Positions 36,753 through 44,751 of a DNA stretch of 64,000 nt are shown in pieces; position 1 is the stretch's first letter; the number at the start of each line of letters is the position of its first letter. Under the pieces are notes generated by a model. The model worked only from the letters and a program-made list of their open reading frames with translations, ran no database searches and was not told the origin of the DNA. Where the stretch lies: contig NZ_CP021978.1 of NCBI RefSeq assembly GCF_004803895.1, forward strand, positions 4,402,001 through 4,466,000, given 5' to 3'. Position numbers and translations under genes: made by a program. This DNA comes from Streptomyces hawaiiensis. GTDB taxonomy: Bacteria; Actinomycetota; Actinomycetes; Streptomycetales; Streptomycetaceae.

Positions 36753-38309
36753 CTACTGCTTACCGCACAGCGAGACGACCTTCTGCTCTTCCTCCGAGAG
36801 GCTGGGGCCGGGGCTGGGAGTCGGTGCGGTCGTGGTCGGGGGCGTGGACTTCTCCGGTGCCGACGGTGAACCCGACGGGCTGGACGGGTTCGGCGTCGGT
36901 GTGGCCTTGGACGTGAAGGAGGCGGGAGTGGTTCCCGTGGTGCCCCCGGCCTCGCCTTCGCCGGTCTTGGAGTTGTTCTGGCTCTCGGCTTCGCGCCGCT
37001 GCGCCTGCTTCTTGCACGCGGAGGCCTGCACCGACAGTTCCTGGATCTTCGCCTGGGCGTTCTTCAGTCCGCCCTCGGCGATGGTCGCCTCGACCAGCTT
37101 CTGCTGGTAGGGCGGCAGGTACTTGAGTTCGATCTCGGGGTGGTCCTTCTCGACCTTCGAGAGCGAGACCCAGGCCAGGTCCTGGCTGATGCCGCGGTAC
37201 AGCGCGACGTGCTCGTCCTCGGCGCCGACGTAGTACTGCGTCTGCGTCCAGCGGTATCCGCCGTACAGACCGCCGCCGATGACGGCCAGCACGAGGACGC
37301 CGTAGAGGGATCTCTTCAGCCAGCGGCCCTTCTTGCGGGGCTTGGCGAAGTCGTCGTCGCCGTAGTCGAAGCCGGCAGCCGGGATGTAGCCGGTGGTGTC
37401 GCCGGAGCCGGGCGGGCCGAACTCGCCGCCCCCGCCGCCCTGGCGGTGCCCGTGGCGGCCGAGCCCGGAGGCGCGGCCGGCGGGGGTCTGCATGATGCCG
37501 TTGTCGTGCAGCTGGTGCTGGTTCTCGGCGACGGCGCCGACGACGACGGGGGTGTCGGACAGCTGCCCCGCGAGGGTGTCGCCGGTGTCGAGGTCGAGGA
37601 CGTCGGCGATGATGACCGTGATGTTGTCCGGGCCGCCACCGCGCAGCGCCAGCTCGATCAGGTTCTGGACGGTCTCCTGGGGTCCTTGGTAGCTGGCGAG
37701 GGTGTCCTCCAGCGTCTGGTGGGACACCACGCCGGACAGGCCGTCGGAGCAGATCAGGTAGCGGTCGCCGGCGCGGACCTCGCGGATGGACAGGTCCGGC
37801 TCGACGTGGTCGCCGGATCCGAGGGCGCGCATCAGCAGCGAGCGCTGCGGGTGCGTGGTCGCCTCCTCCTCGGTGATGCGGCCCTCGTCGACCAGGCGCT
37901 GCACCCAGGTGTGGTCCTGGGTGATCTGGGTGAGGACGCCGTCGCGGAGCAGGTAGGCGCGCGAGTCGCCGACGTGCACCAGGCCGAGGCGCTGGCCGGT
38001 CCAGAGCAGGGCGGTGAGGGTGGTCCCCATGCCCTCCAGCTGGGGGTCGTCCTCGACCATCGAGCGCAGCTGGTCGTTGGCGCGCTGCACCGCCGTGCCG
38101 AGCGAGGTGAGGAGGTCGGAGCCGGGGACGTCGTCGTCAAGGGCGACGATGGTGGAGATGGCCTCGGAGGAGGCGACCTCACCGGCCGCCGCGCCGCCCA
38201 TGCCGTCGGCGATGGCGAGCAGGCGCGGGCCGGCGTATCCGGAGTCCTCGTTGCCCTCCCGGATCATGCCCTTGTGCGATCCGGCCGCGAAGCGCAGTGA
38301 CAGACTCAT
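36753..38309 (-). CDS. pstP: PP2C-type Ser/Thr phosphatase
   Basis: A 518-residue protein. The PP2C domain (about 1-235) has RFAAGSHKGMIREGNEDSGYAG, the metal motif AIADGMGGAAAGEVASS, GSDLLTSLG, VHVGDSRAYLLRDG, and LICSDGLSGVV, with the metal-binding aspartates in place. A membrane helix (about 325-345) and an extracellular Thr/Pro/Ser-rich C-terminus follow. It dephosphorylates PknB-type kinases and their targets. ATG 38309 follows CGAGGTGC. It sits between fhaB and rodA. Confidence 0.95.
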   Translation of the reverse strand: MSLSLRFAAGSHKGMIREGNEDSGYAGPRLLAIADGMGGAAAGEVASSEAISTIVALDDDVPGSDLLTSLGTAVQRANDQLRSMVEDDPQLEGMGTTLTALLWTGQRLGLVHVGDSRAYLLRDGVLTQITQDHTWVQRLVDEGRITEEEATTHPQRSLLMRALGSGDHVEPDLSIREVRAGDRYLICSDGLSGVVSHQTLEDTLASYQGPQETVQNLIELALRGGGPDNITVIIADVLDLDTGDTLAGQLSDTPVVVGAVAENQHQLHDNGIMQTPAGRASGLGRHGHRQGGGGGEFGPPGSGDTTGYIPAAGFDYGDDDFAKPRKKGRWLKRSLYGVLVLAVIGGGLYGGYRWTQTQYYVGAEDEHVALYRGISQDLAWVSLSKVEKDHPEIELKYLPPYQQKLVEATIAEGGLKNAQAKIQELSVQASACKKQAQRREAESQNNSKTGEGEAGGTTGTTPASFTSKATPTPNPSSPSGSPSAPEKSTPPTTTAPTPSPGPSLSEEEQKVVSLCGKQ

Positions 38310-38449
38310 GCGCACCTCGCCTGTCGGCTCCGGGTACAGCCGGTCGTGTCGAGCCACACTGCCCACCCTCCGGTCGGGAGCGCGCGGGGGGCCGGGGTGG
38401 GGCCCGCCACTGCGTGCTCGCTCCGCTCGCGCCTATCCATGATGTAGCA

Positions 38450-38962
38450 CTACTTCCGCAGCTCGATGACGGTCTTGCCGATGCGGATCGGCGCGCCCAG
38501 CGCAATCGGTGTGGGAGTCGTCAGCCGGGACCGGTCCAGGTATGTGCCGTTGGTGGAGCCGAGGTCCTCGACGATCCACTGGCCGTCGCGGTCCGGGTAG
38601 ATCCTGGCATGGCGGCTGGAGGCGTAGTCGTCGTCCAGCACGATCGTCGAGTCGTGCGCCCGGCCCAGGGTGATGGTCTGGCCCTGGAGCGCGACCGTCG
38701 TTCCGGTGAGGGTGCCCTCGGTCACGACGAGCTTGGTGGGGGCGTTACGGCCGCGTCGGCCGCCGGCGGACTGCTGGCGCTGCGGCGGTGGCGCCTGGCG
38801 GCCGGCGGCCTGCTGCTGCCGGCCTGCCTCGCGGCGCGATCCGCGCTGTGTGACACGCGTACCGAACAGGTCGCTGCGGATGACCTGCACGGCCACGATC
38901 ACGAACAGCCACAGTACGGCCAGGAAACCCAGCCGCATGACCGTGAGGGTCAGCTCTGACAT
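38450..38962 (-). CDS. fhaB: FHA-domain protein FhaB
   Basis: A 170-residue protein. An N-terminal membrane helix (5-28, LTVMRLGFLAVLWLFVIVAVQVI) is followed by a basic Gln/Arg linker and an FHA domain (about 95-165: ITLGRAHDSTIVLDDDYASSRHARI ... VEDLGSTNGTYLDRSRL). FHA domains bind phosphothreonine. It probably links the PASTA kinase to division or wall enzymes, as FhaB does in mycobacteria. It lies 10 bases from fhaA. Confidence 0.93.
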   Translation of the reverse strand: MSELTLTVMRLGFLAVLWLFVIVAVQVIRSDLFGTRVTQRGSRREAGRQQQAAGRQAPPPQRQQSAGGRRGRNAPTKLVVTEGTLTGTTVALQGQTITLGRAHDSTIVLDDDYASSRHARIYPDRDGQWIVEDLGSTNGTYLDRSRLTTPTPIALGAPIRIGKTVIELRK

Positions 38963-38972
38963 TGCCCCCGCT

Positions 38973-39842
38973 TCACCCTTCGGCTTGCCGGTAAATGATG
39001 GTGGTGCTGCCCACGACGATCCGCGAGCCGTCGCGGAGCGTAGCGCGGGTGGTGTGCTGTCCGTCCACCACGATGCCGTTGGTGGATCCGAGATCCTGGA
39101 TCGTCGAGGGCGTTCCGGTCCGGATCTCGCAGTGCCGGCGGGAGACGCCGGGGTCGTCGATCCGCACATCGGCGTCGGTGCTGCGGCCCAGCACCAGCGT
39201 CGCGCGGGAGATCTGGTGGCGGGTGCCGTTGATCTCGATCCAGTGGCGGGTGCGTCCGCCGGCGGCCGGGGCGGCCGGGGGCCGCTGGGCGTTCGCGGCG
39301 GGCGGGTAGCCGTATCCGCCGGGGCGGCCGCCGGGCGGCGGCGCGGCCGGCATGGGCGGGGCGCCGGCGGGCGCGGCGGACGACGGGGGGCCGTAGCCAC
39401 CGGGGCGTCCGCCCTGCGGGGCGGCGGTGGCGGCGGCGCCGCCTCCCGGGCCGCCCTGCTGGCTGCTGGAGGAGGCGAGCGTACGGCTGCGTACCCGGTA
39501 CAGGCCGGTGTCGAGGTCGTCCGCCTTCTCCAGGTGCACCTTGATCGGGCCCATGAAGGTGTAGCGCTGCTGCTTGGCGTAGTCGCGCACCATGCCGGCG
39601 AGCTCGTCGCCGAGCTGGCCGGAGTAGGGGCTGAGCCGTTCGAAGTCCGGCGTGCTCAGCTCGACGATGAAGTCGTTGGGCACGACCGTCCGGTCGCGGT
39701 TCCAGATGGTGGCGTTGTTGTCGCACTCGCGCTGGAGAGCTCCCGCGATCTCCACGGGCTGGACCTCGGACTTGAACACCTTGGCGAAGGTGCCGTTGAC
39801 CAGACCTTCGAGACGCTGCTCGAATTTCTTCAGGACTCCCAT
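38973..39842 (-). CDS. fhaA: FhaA: DUF3662 plus FHA domain protein
   Basis: A 289-residue protein. The DUF3662 domain (about 1-122, MGVLKKFEQRLEGLVNGTFAKVFKSEVQPVEIAGALQRECDNNATIWNRDRTVVPNDFIVELS) is followed by a Gly/Pro/Ala linker and an FHA domain (about 205-285, LVLGRSTDADVRIDDPGVSRRHCEIRTG ... LGSTNGIVVDG). In mycobacteria FhaA binds phosphorylated MviN and modulates wall synthesis. It heads the leftward operon. The 39843-40314 interval upstream holds the promoter and a direct repeat. Confidence 0.94.
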   Translation of the reverse strand: MGVLKKFEQRLEGLVNGTFAKVFKSEVQPVEIAGALQRECDNNATIWNRDRTVVPNDFIVELSTPDFERLSPYSGQLGDELAGMVRDYAKQQRYTFMGPIKVHLEKADDLDTGLYRVRSRTLASSSSQQGGPGGGAAATAAPQGGRPGGYGPPSSAAPAGAPPMPAAPPPGGRPGGYGYPPAANAQRPPAAPAAGGRTRHWIEINGTRHQISRATLVLGRSTDADVRIDDPGVSRRHCEIRTGTPSTIQDLGSTNGIVVDGQHTTRATLRDGSRIVVGSTTIIYRQAEG

Positions 39843-40146
39843 GGGGCACCTCCTCCGTCGCTGCCGTCCTGTGTACTGCCCTGCGGGCCGCTTGCCTGGT
39901 ACTGCTTACTGATCGTATCCACGCGCAGCTCGATCGGCTGGTTCCCCCTGTCAGCACTGCCGACGGGTGTCGACGCATGACGAAGTTCCCTGTGGAGCTC
40001 GCCTTCGAACTCCTCCGGTGGTACTGCTGCGCGTAACCGCCTCCGGTATGCCTGGCAAGGATCGTAGAGGCGGCTGAAGACCAGTGTCCCGCACCTGACT
40101 GTGGACCCCGACCCCCTCCTGCGGAGACGGCGGGTACCGGTACGAG

Positions 40147-40178
40147 GTTGATACGTGAACCGGTCGCGTTGATACGTG
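40147..40178. repeat. 11-bp direct repeat at 21-base spacing
   Basis: GTTGATACGTG at 40147-40157 and 40168-40178, exact, 21 bases start to start (two helical turns). It lies about 300 bases upstream of fhaA and about 140 bases upstream of tRNA-Leu. The spacing suits a dimeric or tandem activator. No other feature was seen in 39843-40314. Confidence 0.6.
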
Positions 40179-40314
40179 GCAGGGACATCGAAGGTTCGCC
40201 GGGGGGCCTGCCTGCGGCGATAAGGGATGTGAACCCACCCCTTGCAGCGTGCTAATGTTCTGCGTGTCGGAAGGCGCCGACCCCCACGGGGACAGCGCCC
40301 AGGACACACCCAAT

Positions 40315-40398
40315 GCGCGGGTGGCGGAATAGGCAGACGCGCTGGATTCAGGTTCCAGTGCCCGCAAGGGCGTGGGGGTTCAACTCCCCCCTCGCGCA
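40315..40398 (+). tRNA. tRNA-Leu (CAG)
   Basis: An 84-base class II tRNA: acceptor GCGCGGG pairs with CTCGCGC, anticodon stem CTGGA/TCCAG around TTCAGGT (anticodon CAG), a variable arm TGCCCGCAAGGGCG, T-arm GGGGGTTCAACTCCCCC and discriminator A. The CCA is not encoded. Confidence 0.97.
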
Positions 40399-40405
40399 CC
40401 GTGGG

Positions 40406-40440
40406 AACGGGCGGCATCGATCAGATGCCGCCCGTTCTTC
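40406..40440 (+). terminator. tRNA-Leu terminator
   Basis: AACGGGCGGCAT at 40406-40417 pairs perfectly with ATGCCGCCCGTT at 40425-40436, followed by CTTC. It lies eight bases after the tRNA. Confidence 0.88.
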
Positions 40441-40566
40441 GTGTCTGCGGATGTGACGGTTGTCTCCCGCCTGACCGGGTCTCTCTCGTGTGAGGAAGCT
40501 CTCAGGTCTGGCCGTCCCTTGGGGACCGGCCCGGGGCGAAGCGTTTTCGCACGAGCGGCTCGTCGC

Positions 40567-41480
40567 TCACTCGCGTATCCCGGCCAGGTCCGCAGGACGG
40601 CGGCGCAGGGCGAGGGCGGCGGGGGCCGTCGCGCAGGCCAGCCAGGAGGGCGCAGGCGGTCGCCGTCGTGCCGAGGGCCTGCGGTCGCCCGGGGCTTCGC
40701 GCGGGGTGACGTAGATGCCGTTGCCGCCGGTTGCGGTGGGCATGACCGCTGCGATGCGCAGGGTGCTGGGTGTCCCGTCGCCGAGCCATACGCGGGACCC
40801 GGTGGCCCACCCGGTGCCGCTGCCCCTCCTCGTTTCAGGGCCACACCGTCCTCCGGGACGTGCACGGCCGTCGGGGAGATCCGGGTGCCCGGTATCGCGC
40901 GCAGTCGGCGCAGGGCGGCGGCGTCGAAGCCCGTCCCGGCCGCCGGGGTGACGGCGAAGGCGGCGGTGGTGCGGTCGCTCGTCTCGGTGGTCTTTGCGTG
41001 GTTCAGGGTCGCGGTGGCGCCGAGGAGTGAACCGGTGAGGGCGACCGTGACGAGGACGGGGGCCGCGAGTGCGGCGGTGCGGCGTACTCCGGTGGCCGTG
41101 TTCTCGCGGGCCGGCATGCCCACGGCCGAGGGGAGGCAGGCCAGCGGGCGGATCAGGGGGCGCGGCACGAGGGGTGCGAGCAGGGCGGTCGCGGTGATCA
41201 GCAGCATGGGGCGGCTGATGTACGTCTTGCGGTGGAGGAGGCCGGACGGGTCGGCGGTGAGGGAGAGGGCCGGGGGCCACGGCGGCCGTGAGCAGGAGGG
41301 CCGTGCCGCAGAGCAGCGCCCCCGGGTCAGAGGCCTGCTGCCCGAGGCCGCCTCGCGCAGGGCCTCGGCGGGGGCGGTGCGGCCGGCCCGCCAGGTGCCG
41401 CGGTCGCTCCGCACAGGGCGACGAGCAGGCCCGTCCAGCTCGCCGCGTCGTACGGCCGGGTGTGCTCGACGAGGGCAGGT
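40567..41480 (-). pseudogene. Decayed FtsX-type ABC transporter permease
   Basis: Leftward fragments of an FtsX-like permease are spread over different frames. They include TWRAGRTAPAEALREAA near the 5' side, LLCGTALLLTAAVAPGP in a second frame, a long part (LLHRKTYISRPMLLITATALLAPL ... GVRRTAALAAPVLVTVALTGSLLGATATLNHAKTTETSDRTTAAFAV) in the first, and VWLGDGTPSTLRIAAVMPTATGGNGIYVTPREAPG in the second again, ending near LAGIRE. At least three frameshifts and the loss of the first half are needed to explain this. No ATPase partner is left. It lies directly between tRNA-Leu and the butyrolactone cassette. Confidence 0.8.
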
Positions 41481-41661
41481 CCAACAGCGCGATCGCCCGC
41501 GAACGGGTCGTCTCCGAGGCGCCGTGGGCAAGCACGTCTCCGGCATCCTCACCCAGCCGGACCTGCCGCCGGCGGCCGCGACCCACCGGGGGTGCTGGCC
41601 GTGCCGGCGTATCTGCGGGCTCAGGAGCCGTCCCAAGGTCCCTCGGCCGTCGACGCGTTGT

Positions 41662-41687
41662 ATAAAAACCAGCGAGTTGGTTTCATT
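41662..41687. promoter_or_regulatory. ARE-like operator before the first receptor gene
   Basis: AAACCA at 41666-41671 and TGGTTT at 41678-41683 form an inverted repeat around GCGAGT, within an AT-rich 26-base stretch that stands out in this GC-rich DNA. It lies 39 bases upstream of the receptor start and resembles the autoregulatory elements bound by butyrolactone receptors. Confidence 0.55.
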
Positions 41688-41721
41688 GCGTCGCCATCAG
41701 AGCCCTGCAGGGGAGCCACGG

Positions 41722-42435
41722 GTGACCAAACAGGACCGGGCCGTCCGGACCCGTCTCGCGCTGATCCGGTCGGCGGCCGCACAGTTCGAGGCCCGCGGGT
41801 ACGTCCGGGCCAGCCTGGCGGAGATCAGCGCGGGAGCCGGCGTCAGCTCCGGCGCGCTGCACTTCCACTTCGCCAACAAGGCCGCCGTCGCCGAAGCCGT
41901 CGAGGACGCTGCCGCCCGTGCCCTGCGCGCGGCAGCGGTCCGCAGCCACGGCGGTGACGGCTGCGCCCTGCAACGCCTCGTGGACGTCACGCACCACGTC
42001 GCCCGGATGCTGTGCGCCGACGGCGTGGTGCGGGCGGGGCTGCGGCTGAACGTGGAGGGGGCCGCGGGGCGGGTGCGGGACCTGCGCCGGGAATGGCGGG
42101 AGTGCGTGCAGGGGCTGCTGTCCGAGGCGGAGCGCAGGGGCGAACTCGCCGCCGGTGTGACGTCGCAGCGCACCGGTGCCGTCGTCCTCGCCGCCACGAC
42201 CGGCATCGAGGTGCTGGCGCGGGAGGACCACGGCTGGCTCGCCCGGCCCTCGCTGACCGATCTGTGGCGGCTGCTGCTGCCGTGTCTGGCGGCGCCGTGT
42301 CTGGCCGGGGCGCTGGATCCGGCGGGGAGTGAAGCGGTCGGGAAAGAACCGGCGGGGAGTGAACCGGCGGGGAGCGAACCGGTCGCCCCGGACGTGGCGG
42401 CGGAGGCGGTCGGGGCGGGTCTCGCGCTGCGGTAG
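41722..42435 (+). CDS. TetR-family gamma-butyrolactone receptor-like regulator (ScbR/ArpA type)
   Basis: A 237-residue protein starting VTKQDRAVRTRLALIRSAAAQFEARGYVRASLAEISAGAGVSSGALHFHFANKAAVAEAV, the N-terminal HTH pattern of ScbR/ArpA receptors. The ligand-binding half is present (residues 80-200). The C-terminus has a 5-residue repeat PAGSE. It may be a true receptor or a pseudo-receptor that responds to other ligands. GTG 41722 follows GGGGAG. An ARE-like site lies upstream and the P450 gene follows after 119 bases. Confidence 0.85.
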   Translation: MTKQDRAVRTRLALIRSAAAQFEARGYVRASLAEISAGAGVSSGALHFHFANKAAVAEAVEDAAARALRAAAVRSHGGDGCALQRLVDVTHHVARMLCADGVVRAGLRLNVEGAAGRVRDLRREWRECVQGLLSEAERRGELAAGVTSQRTGAVVLAATTGIEVLAREDHGWLARPSLTDLWRLLLPCLAAPCLAGALDPAGSEAVGKEPAGSEPAGSEPVAPDVAAEAVGAGLALR

Positions 42436-42472
42436 TCACCCACCCTTGGCCAAACGTGCGTGAAGTAGTGGC

Positions 42473-42498
42473 CAAAACAAACCGGTCGGCAAGTTCTG
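42473..42498. promoter_or_regulatory. ARE-like operator before the P450 gene
   Basis: AAAACAAACCGGTCGG begins at 42474 and matches the left half of the ARE consensus recalled from ArpA/ScbR work (ANAWACNRACC then CGG); the right half is weaker (CAAGTT). It lies about 60 bases before the P450 start. Confidence 0.5.
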
Positions 42499-42554
42499 CC
42501 GTCGGCCGGATCGCACCATGGACCCCCAGCCTCTGGACCAAGGAGCGATGAGTC

Positions 42555-43883
42555 ATGGCACAGCAGGCCTGCCCCTTCCTGTCGATCGACCCGTCCGGTC
42601 AGGATCTCTACGGCGAGATATCCCGGATCCGTGCCCAGGGCGCGGCGGTGGAGGTCGAACTGCCCGGCGGCGTACGGGCGTGGTGGATCACCGGACTGGA
42701 GCTGAACAAGCGGCTCCTGGCCGGACCCGAGACGAGTAAGGACGCCTACCAGCACTGGCCGGCCTGGATCAACGGGGACATCTCCCGCACCTGGCCGCTC
42801 GCCATCTGGGTCTCGGTGCGCAACATGGTCACCGCGTACGGCTCCGACCACAGCCGGCTGCGCAAACCGATGGCGGCCGCCTTCACCAAACGCCGCGTCG
42901 ACGCGGTGCTGCCGCGCGTCCAGGAGATCGTCGACCGGGCGCTGGACGCCCTGGAGCGGATCCCGGAGGGCGAAGTCGTCGATCTACGCGCGGCGTTCGC
43001 GGCGCCCATCCCGCACGAGGTGGTGTGCGAGCTCTTCGGCGTACCGCCCGGCGAGGACGGCCCCCGCGCGGCCCTCTACCGCATCATCAACCGCTTCTTC
43101 GACACGGCGATCTCCCTGGAGGACGCCCAGGCCAACGCCGTCGACCTCTACGGCACGCTGACCGCGTTCCTCCAGCACAAGCGCGGGCACCCGGCCGACG
43201 ACCTGACGACGGCGCTCATCGCCGCACGCGACGAAGGCAGCCTCAGCGAACAGGAGCTGATGGACAACCTGATCCTGCTGCTCACCGCCGGATTCGAGAC
43301 GACCGTCAACCTCATCGACAACACCGTGCACAGCCTGCTCGCCCACCCCGACCAGCTCGACCTCGTCCGCTCCGGGCGGGTGACCTGGGAGGACGCCCTG
43401 GAGGAGTCGCTGCGCTTCGAGGCGCCTGGCGCCATGTCGGGCCTGCGCTACGCCGTCGAGGACATCGAGATCGAGCCGGGCCTGACCATCCCCAAGGGCG
43501 ACCCGCTCGTGGTCTCCTTCGCCGGTGCCGGGCGCGACCCCGAGCGGCACGGGCCGGACGCCGAACGGTTCGACGTCACGCGCGCCACCAGCCGCGACCA
43601 CGTGTCCTTCGGCCACGGCGTGCACCACTGCCTGGGCCGGCCCCTGGCCATGGCCGAGGCGACCGTGGCCCTGACCTCGCTGTTCGCGCGCTTCCCGCGG
43701 CTGGCCCTGGCCGATCCGTCGCACCCGCCGAAACGGCTGCGGTCGATCATCTCCACCGGCCACGAGGAGCTGCCGGTGCTGCTGCACGGCCGGGAACCGG
43801 GCCCGCGCCCGCAGGAGGCGGAGGCGATCAGGAAACCCTCCGGCCCTGGAGGAACGCGCGGTACCAGGGCGCCGCGCGGCTGA
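42555..43883 (+). CDS. Cytochrome P450
   Basis: A 442-residue P450. The oxygen-binding I-helix is AGFETT at 245-250, the ExxR motif is EESLR, and the heme loop is FGHGVHHCLGRP with the ligand Cys359. The C-terminus has an extra 30-residue polar tail. ATG 42555 follows AAGGAGCGATGAGTC. P450s in butenolide clusters (srrO in S. rochei, sabP in S. ansochromogenes, cyp17 for avenolide) oxidise the side chain of the signal; that role is inferred here from the neighbours. Its 3' end overlaps the convergent SDR gene by 56 bases. Confidence 0.9.
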   Translation: MAQQACPFLSIDPSGQDLYGEISRIRAQGAAVEVELPGGVRAWWITGLELNKRLLAGPETSKDAYQHWPAWINGDISRTWPLAIWVSVRNMVTAYGSDHSRLRKPMAAAFTKRRVDAVLPRVQEIVDRALDALERIPEGEVVDLRAAFAAPIPHEVVCELFGVPPGEDGPRAALYRIINRFFDTAISLEDAQANAVDLYGTLTAFLQHKRGHPADDLTTALIAARDEGSLSEQELMDNLILLLTAGFETTVNLIDNTVHSLLAHPDQLDLVRSGRVTWEDALEESLRFEAPGAMSGLRYAVEDIEIEPGLTIPKGDPLVVSFAGAGRDPERHGPDAERFDVTRATSRDHVSFGHGVHHCLGRPLAMAEATVALTSLFARFPRLALADPSHPPKRLRSIISTGHEELPVLLHGREPGPRPQEAEAIRKPSGPGGTRGTRAPRG

Positions 43884-44751
43884 ACGCGGCCGCGAACCCC
43901 TCGCCGGGCGAGCAGTCGAATTCCTTCCAGAACGCGTCGTCCACGAACCAGTGGTCGACCGTGAGCATGCCGAGATGGTGGAGGGCGAGCGGTGACCCGG
44001 CGGCCCGGTCGAGGGCGGTGGCGACGTCCACGGCCGCACCGCCGCCGGGCTCCTCCAACTCCCGGCACACGGCCGCCAGCAGGTCCTTGACCGCCACCGG
44101 CTCGGGGTGGTCGACGTGGTGCACACCGCCGCCGGACGCCGGGGAGAGCGCGGCGGCCACCACCGCACGGCCCAGGGTGTCGACGTCGATCATCGACTGG
44201 AGCGCCTCGCAGCCGGTCAGGGTGGCCGACAGCTCCTTCATCAGCCACACCAGTCCGGGGATCACCCAGCGGTCGCCCTCGCCGTACACGAGGTGCGGGC
44301 GCAGCACCAGGCCGCCCGCGTCGAGGACGTACCGTTCGGCGGCGGCCCGGGTGCGGCTGGTGGGTGACGCGGGTGCGATCGGCGCCTCCCCGGGGCGTAC
44401 GCCGCGGAAGGGGCCCCGGCCGAGAACGGCGGCCGTACCGACGTACACGATCCGGCGCACTCCGGCGCGCACGGCCTCCTCGACCAGCGCCCGGGTGCCG
44501 TGGTCGTTGACCGCCCGGACGGTCTCGGCGTCGCCGCCGACCCGCGTGGCGCAGTGCACCAGGACGTCGGTGTCGGCGCAGACGCCACGCAGCGAGGGCG
44601 GCGCGCAGAGGTCGCCGTGGACGTACTCGGGGCCGTGCGGCGCGTGCCGGGACAACAGGCGTACATGGGCACCCGGTTGCCGTTGTGCCCTGGCGGCGAC
44701 CCGGCTGCCGACGAAGCCGCTCGCGCCCGTGATCAGAACCTTGACCGTCAC
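43828..44751 (-). CDS. NAD(P)-dependent SDR / epimerase-family reductase of the butyrolactone cassette
   Basis: A 307-residue extended SDR: Rossmann GASGFVGS at about 10-17, HGDLCAPPSLRGVCADTDVLVHCATRVGG, and the LVYGEGDRW segment. The catalytic YxxxK appears as the AERYVLDAGG region rather than the usual tyrosine-lysine pair, so activity is uncertain. Such SDRs next to afsA homologues (JadW2 type) reduce or process the butenolide intermediate. The GTG at 44751 overlaps the afsA-family stop by four bases, so the two are coupled. It converges with the P450 gene. Confidence 0.82.
   Translation of the reverse strand: MTVKVLITGASGFVGSRVAARAQRQPGAHVRLLSRHAPHGPEYVHGDLCAPPSLRGVCADTDVLVHCATRVGGDAETVRAVNDHGTRALVEEAVRAGVRRIVYVGTAAVLGRGPFRGVRPGEAPIAPASPTSRTRAAAERYVLDAGGLVLRPHLVYGEGDRWVIPGLVWLMKELSATLTGCEALQSMIDVDTLGRAVVAAALSPASGGGVHHVDHPEPVAVKDLLAAVCRELEEPGGGAAVDVATALDRAAGSPLALHHLGMLTVDHWFVDDAFWKEFDCSPGEGFAAAFSRAAPWYRAFLQGRRVS

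Noticed and set aside
19276..40398. tRNA-Ala and tRNA-Leu as attachment sites of integrated elements
   Set aside because: I looked for a second copy of either tRNA 3' end downstream and for an integrase gene and found neither in the window.
40380..41636. A single 418-codon leftward gene covering the tRNA-Leu terminator and the permease remnants
   Set aside because: It runs through the tRNA terminator and switches between permease-like and meaningless sequence; the permease pieces continue in another frame, so it is a pseudogene.
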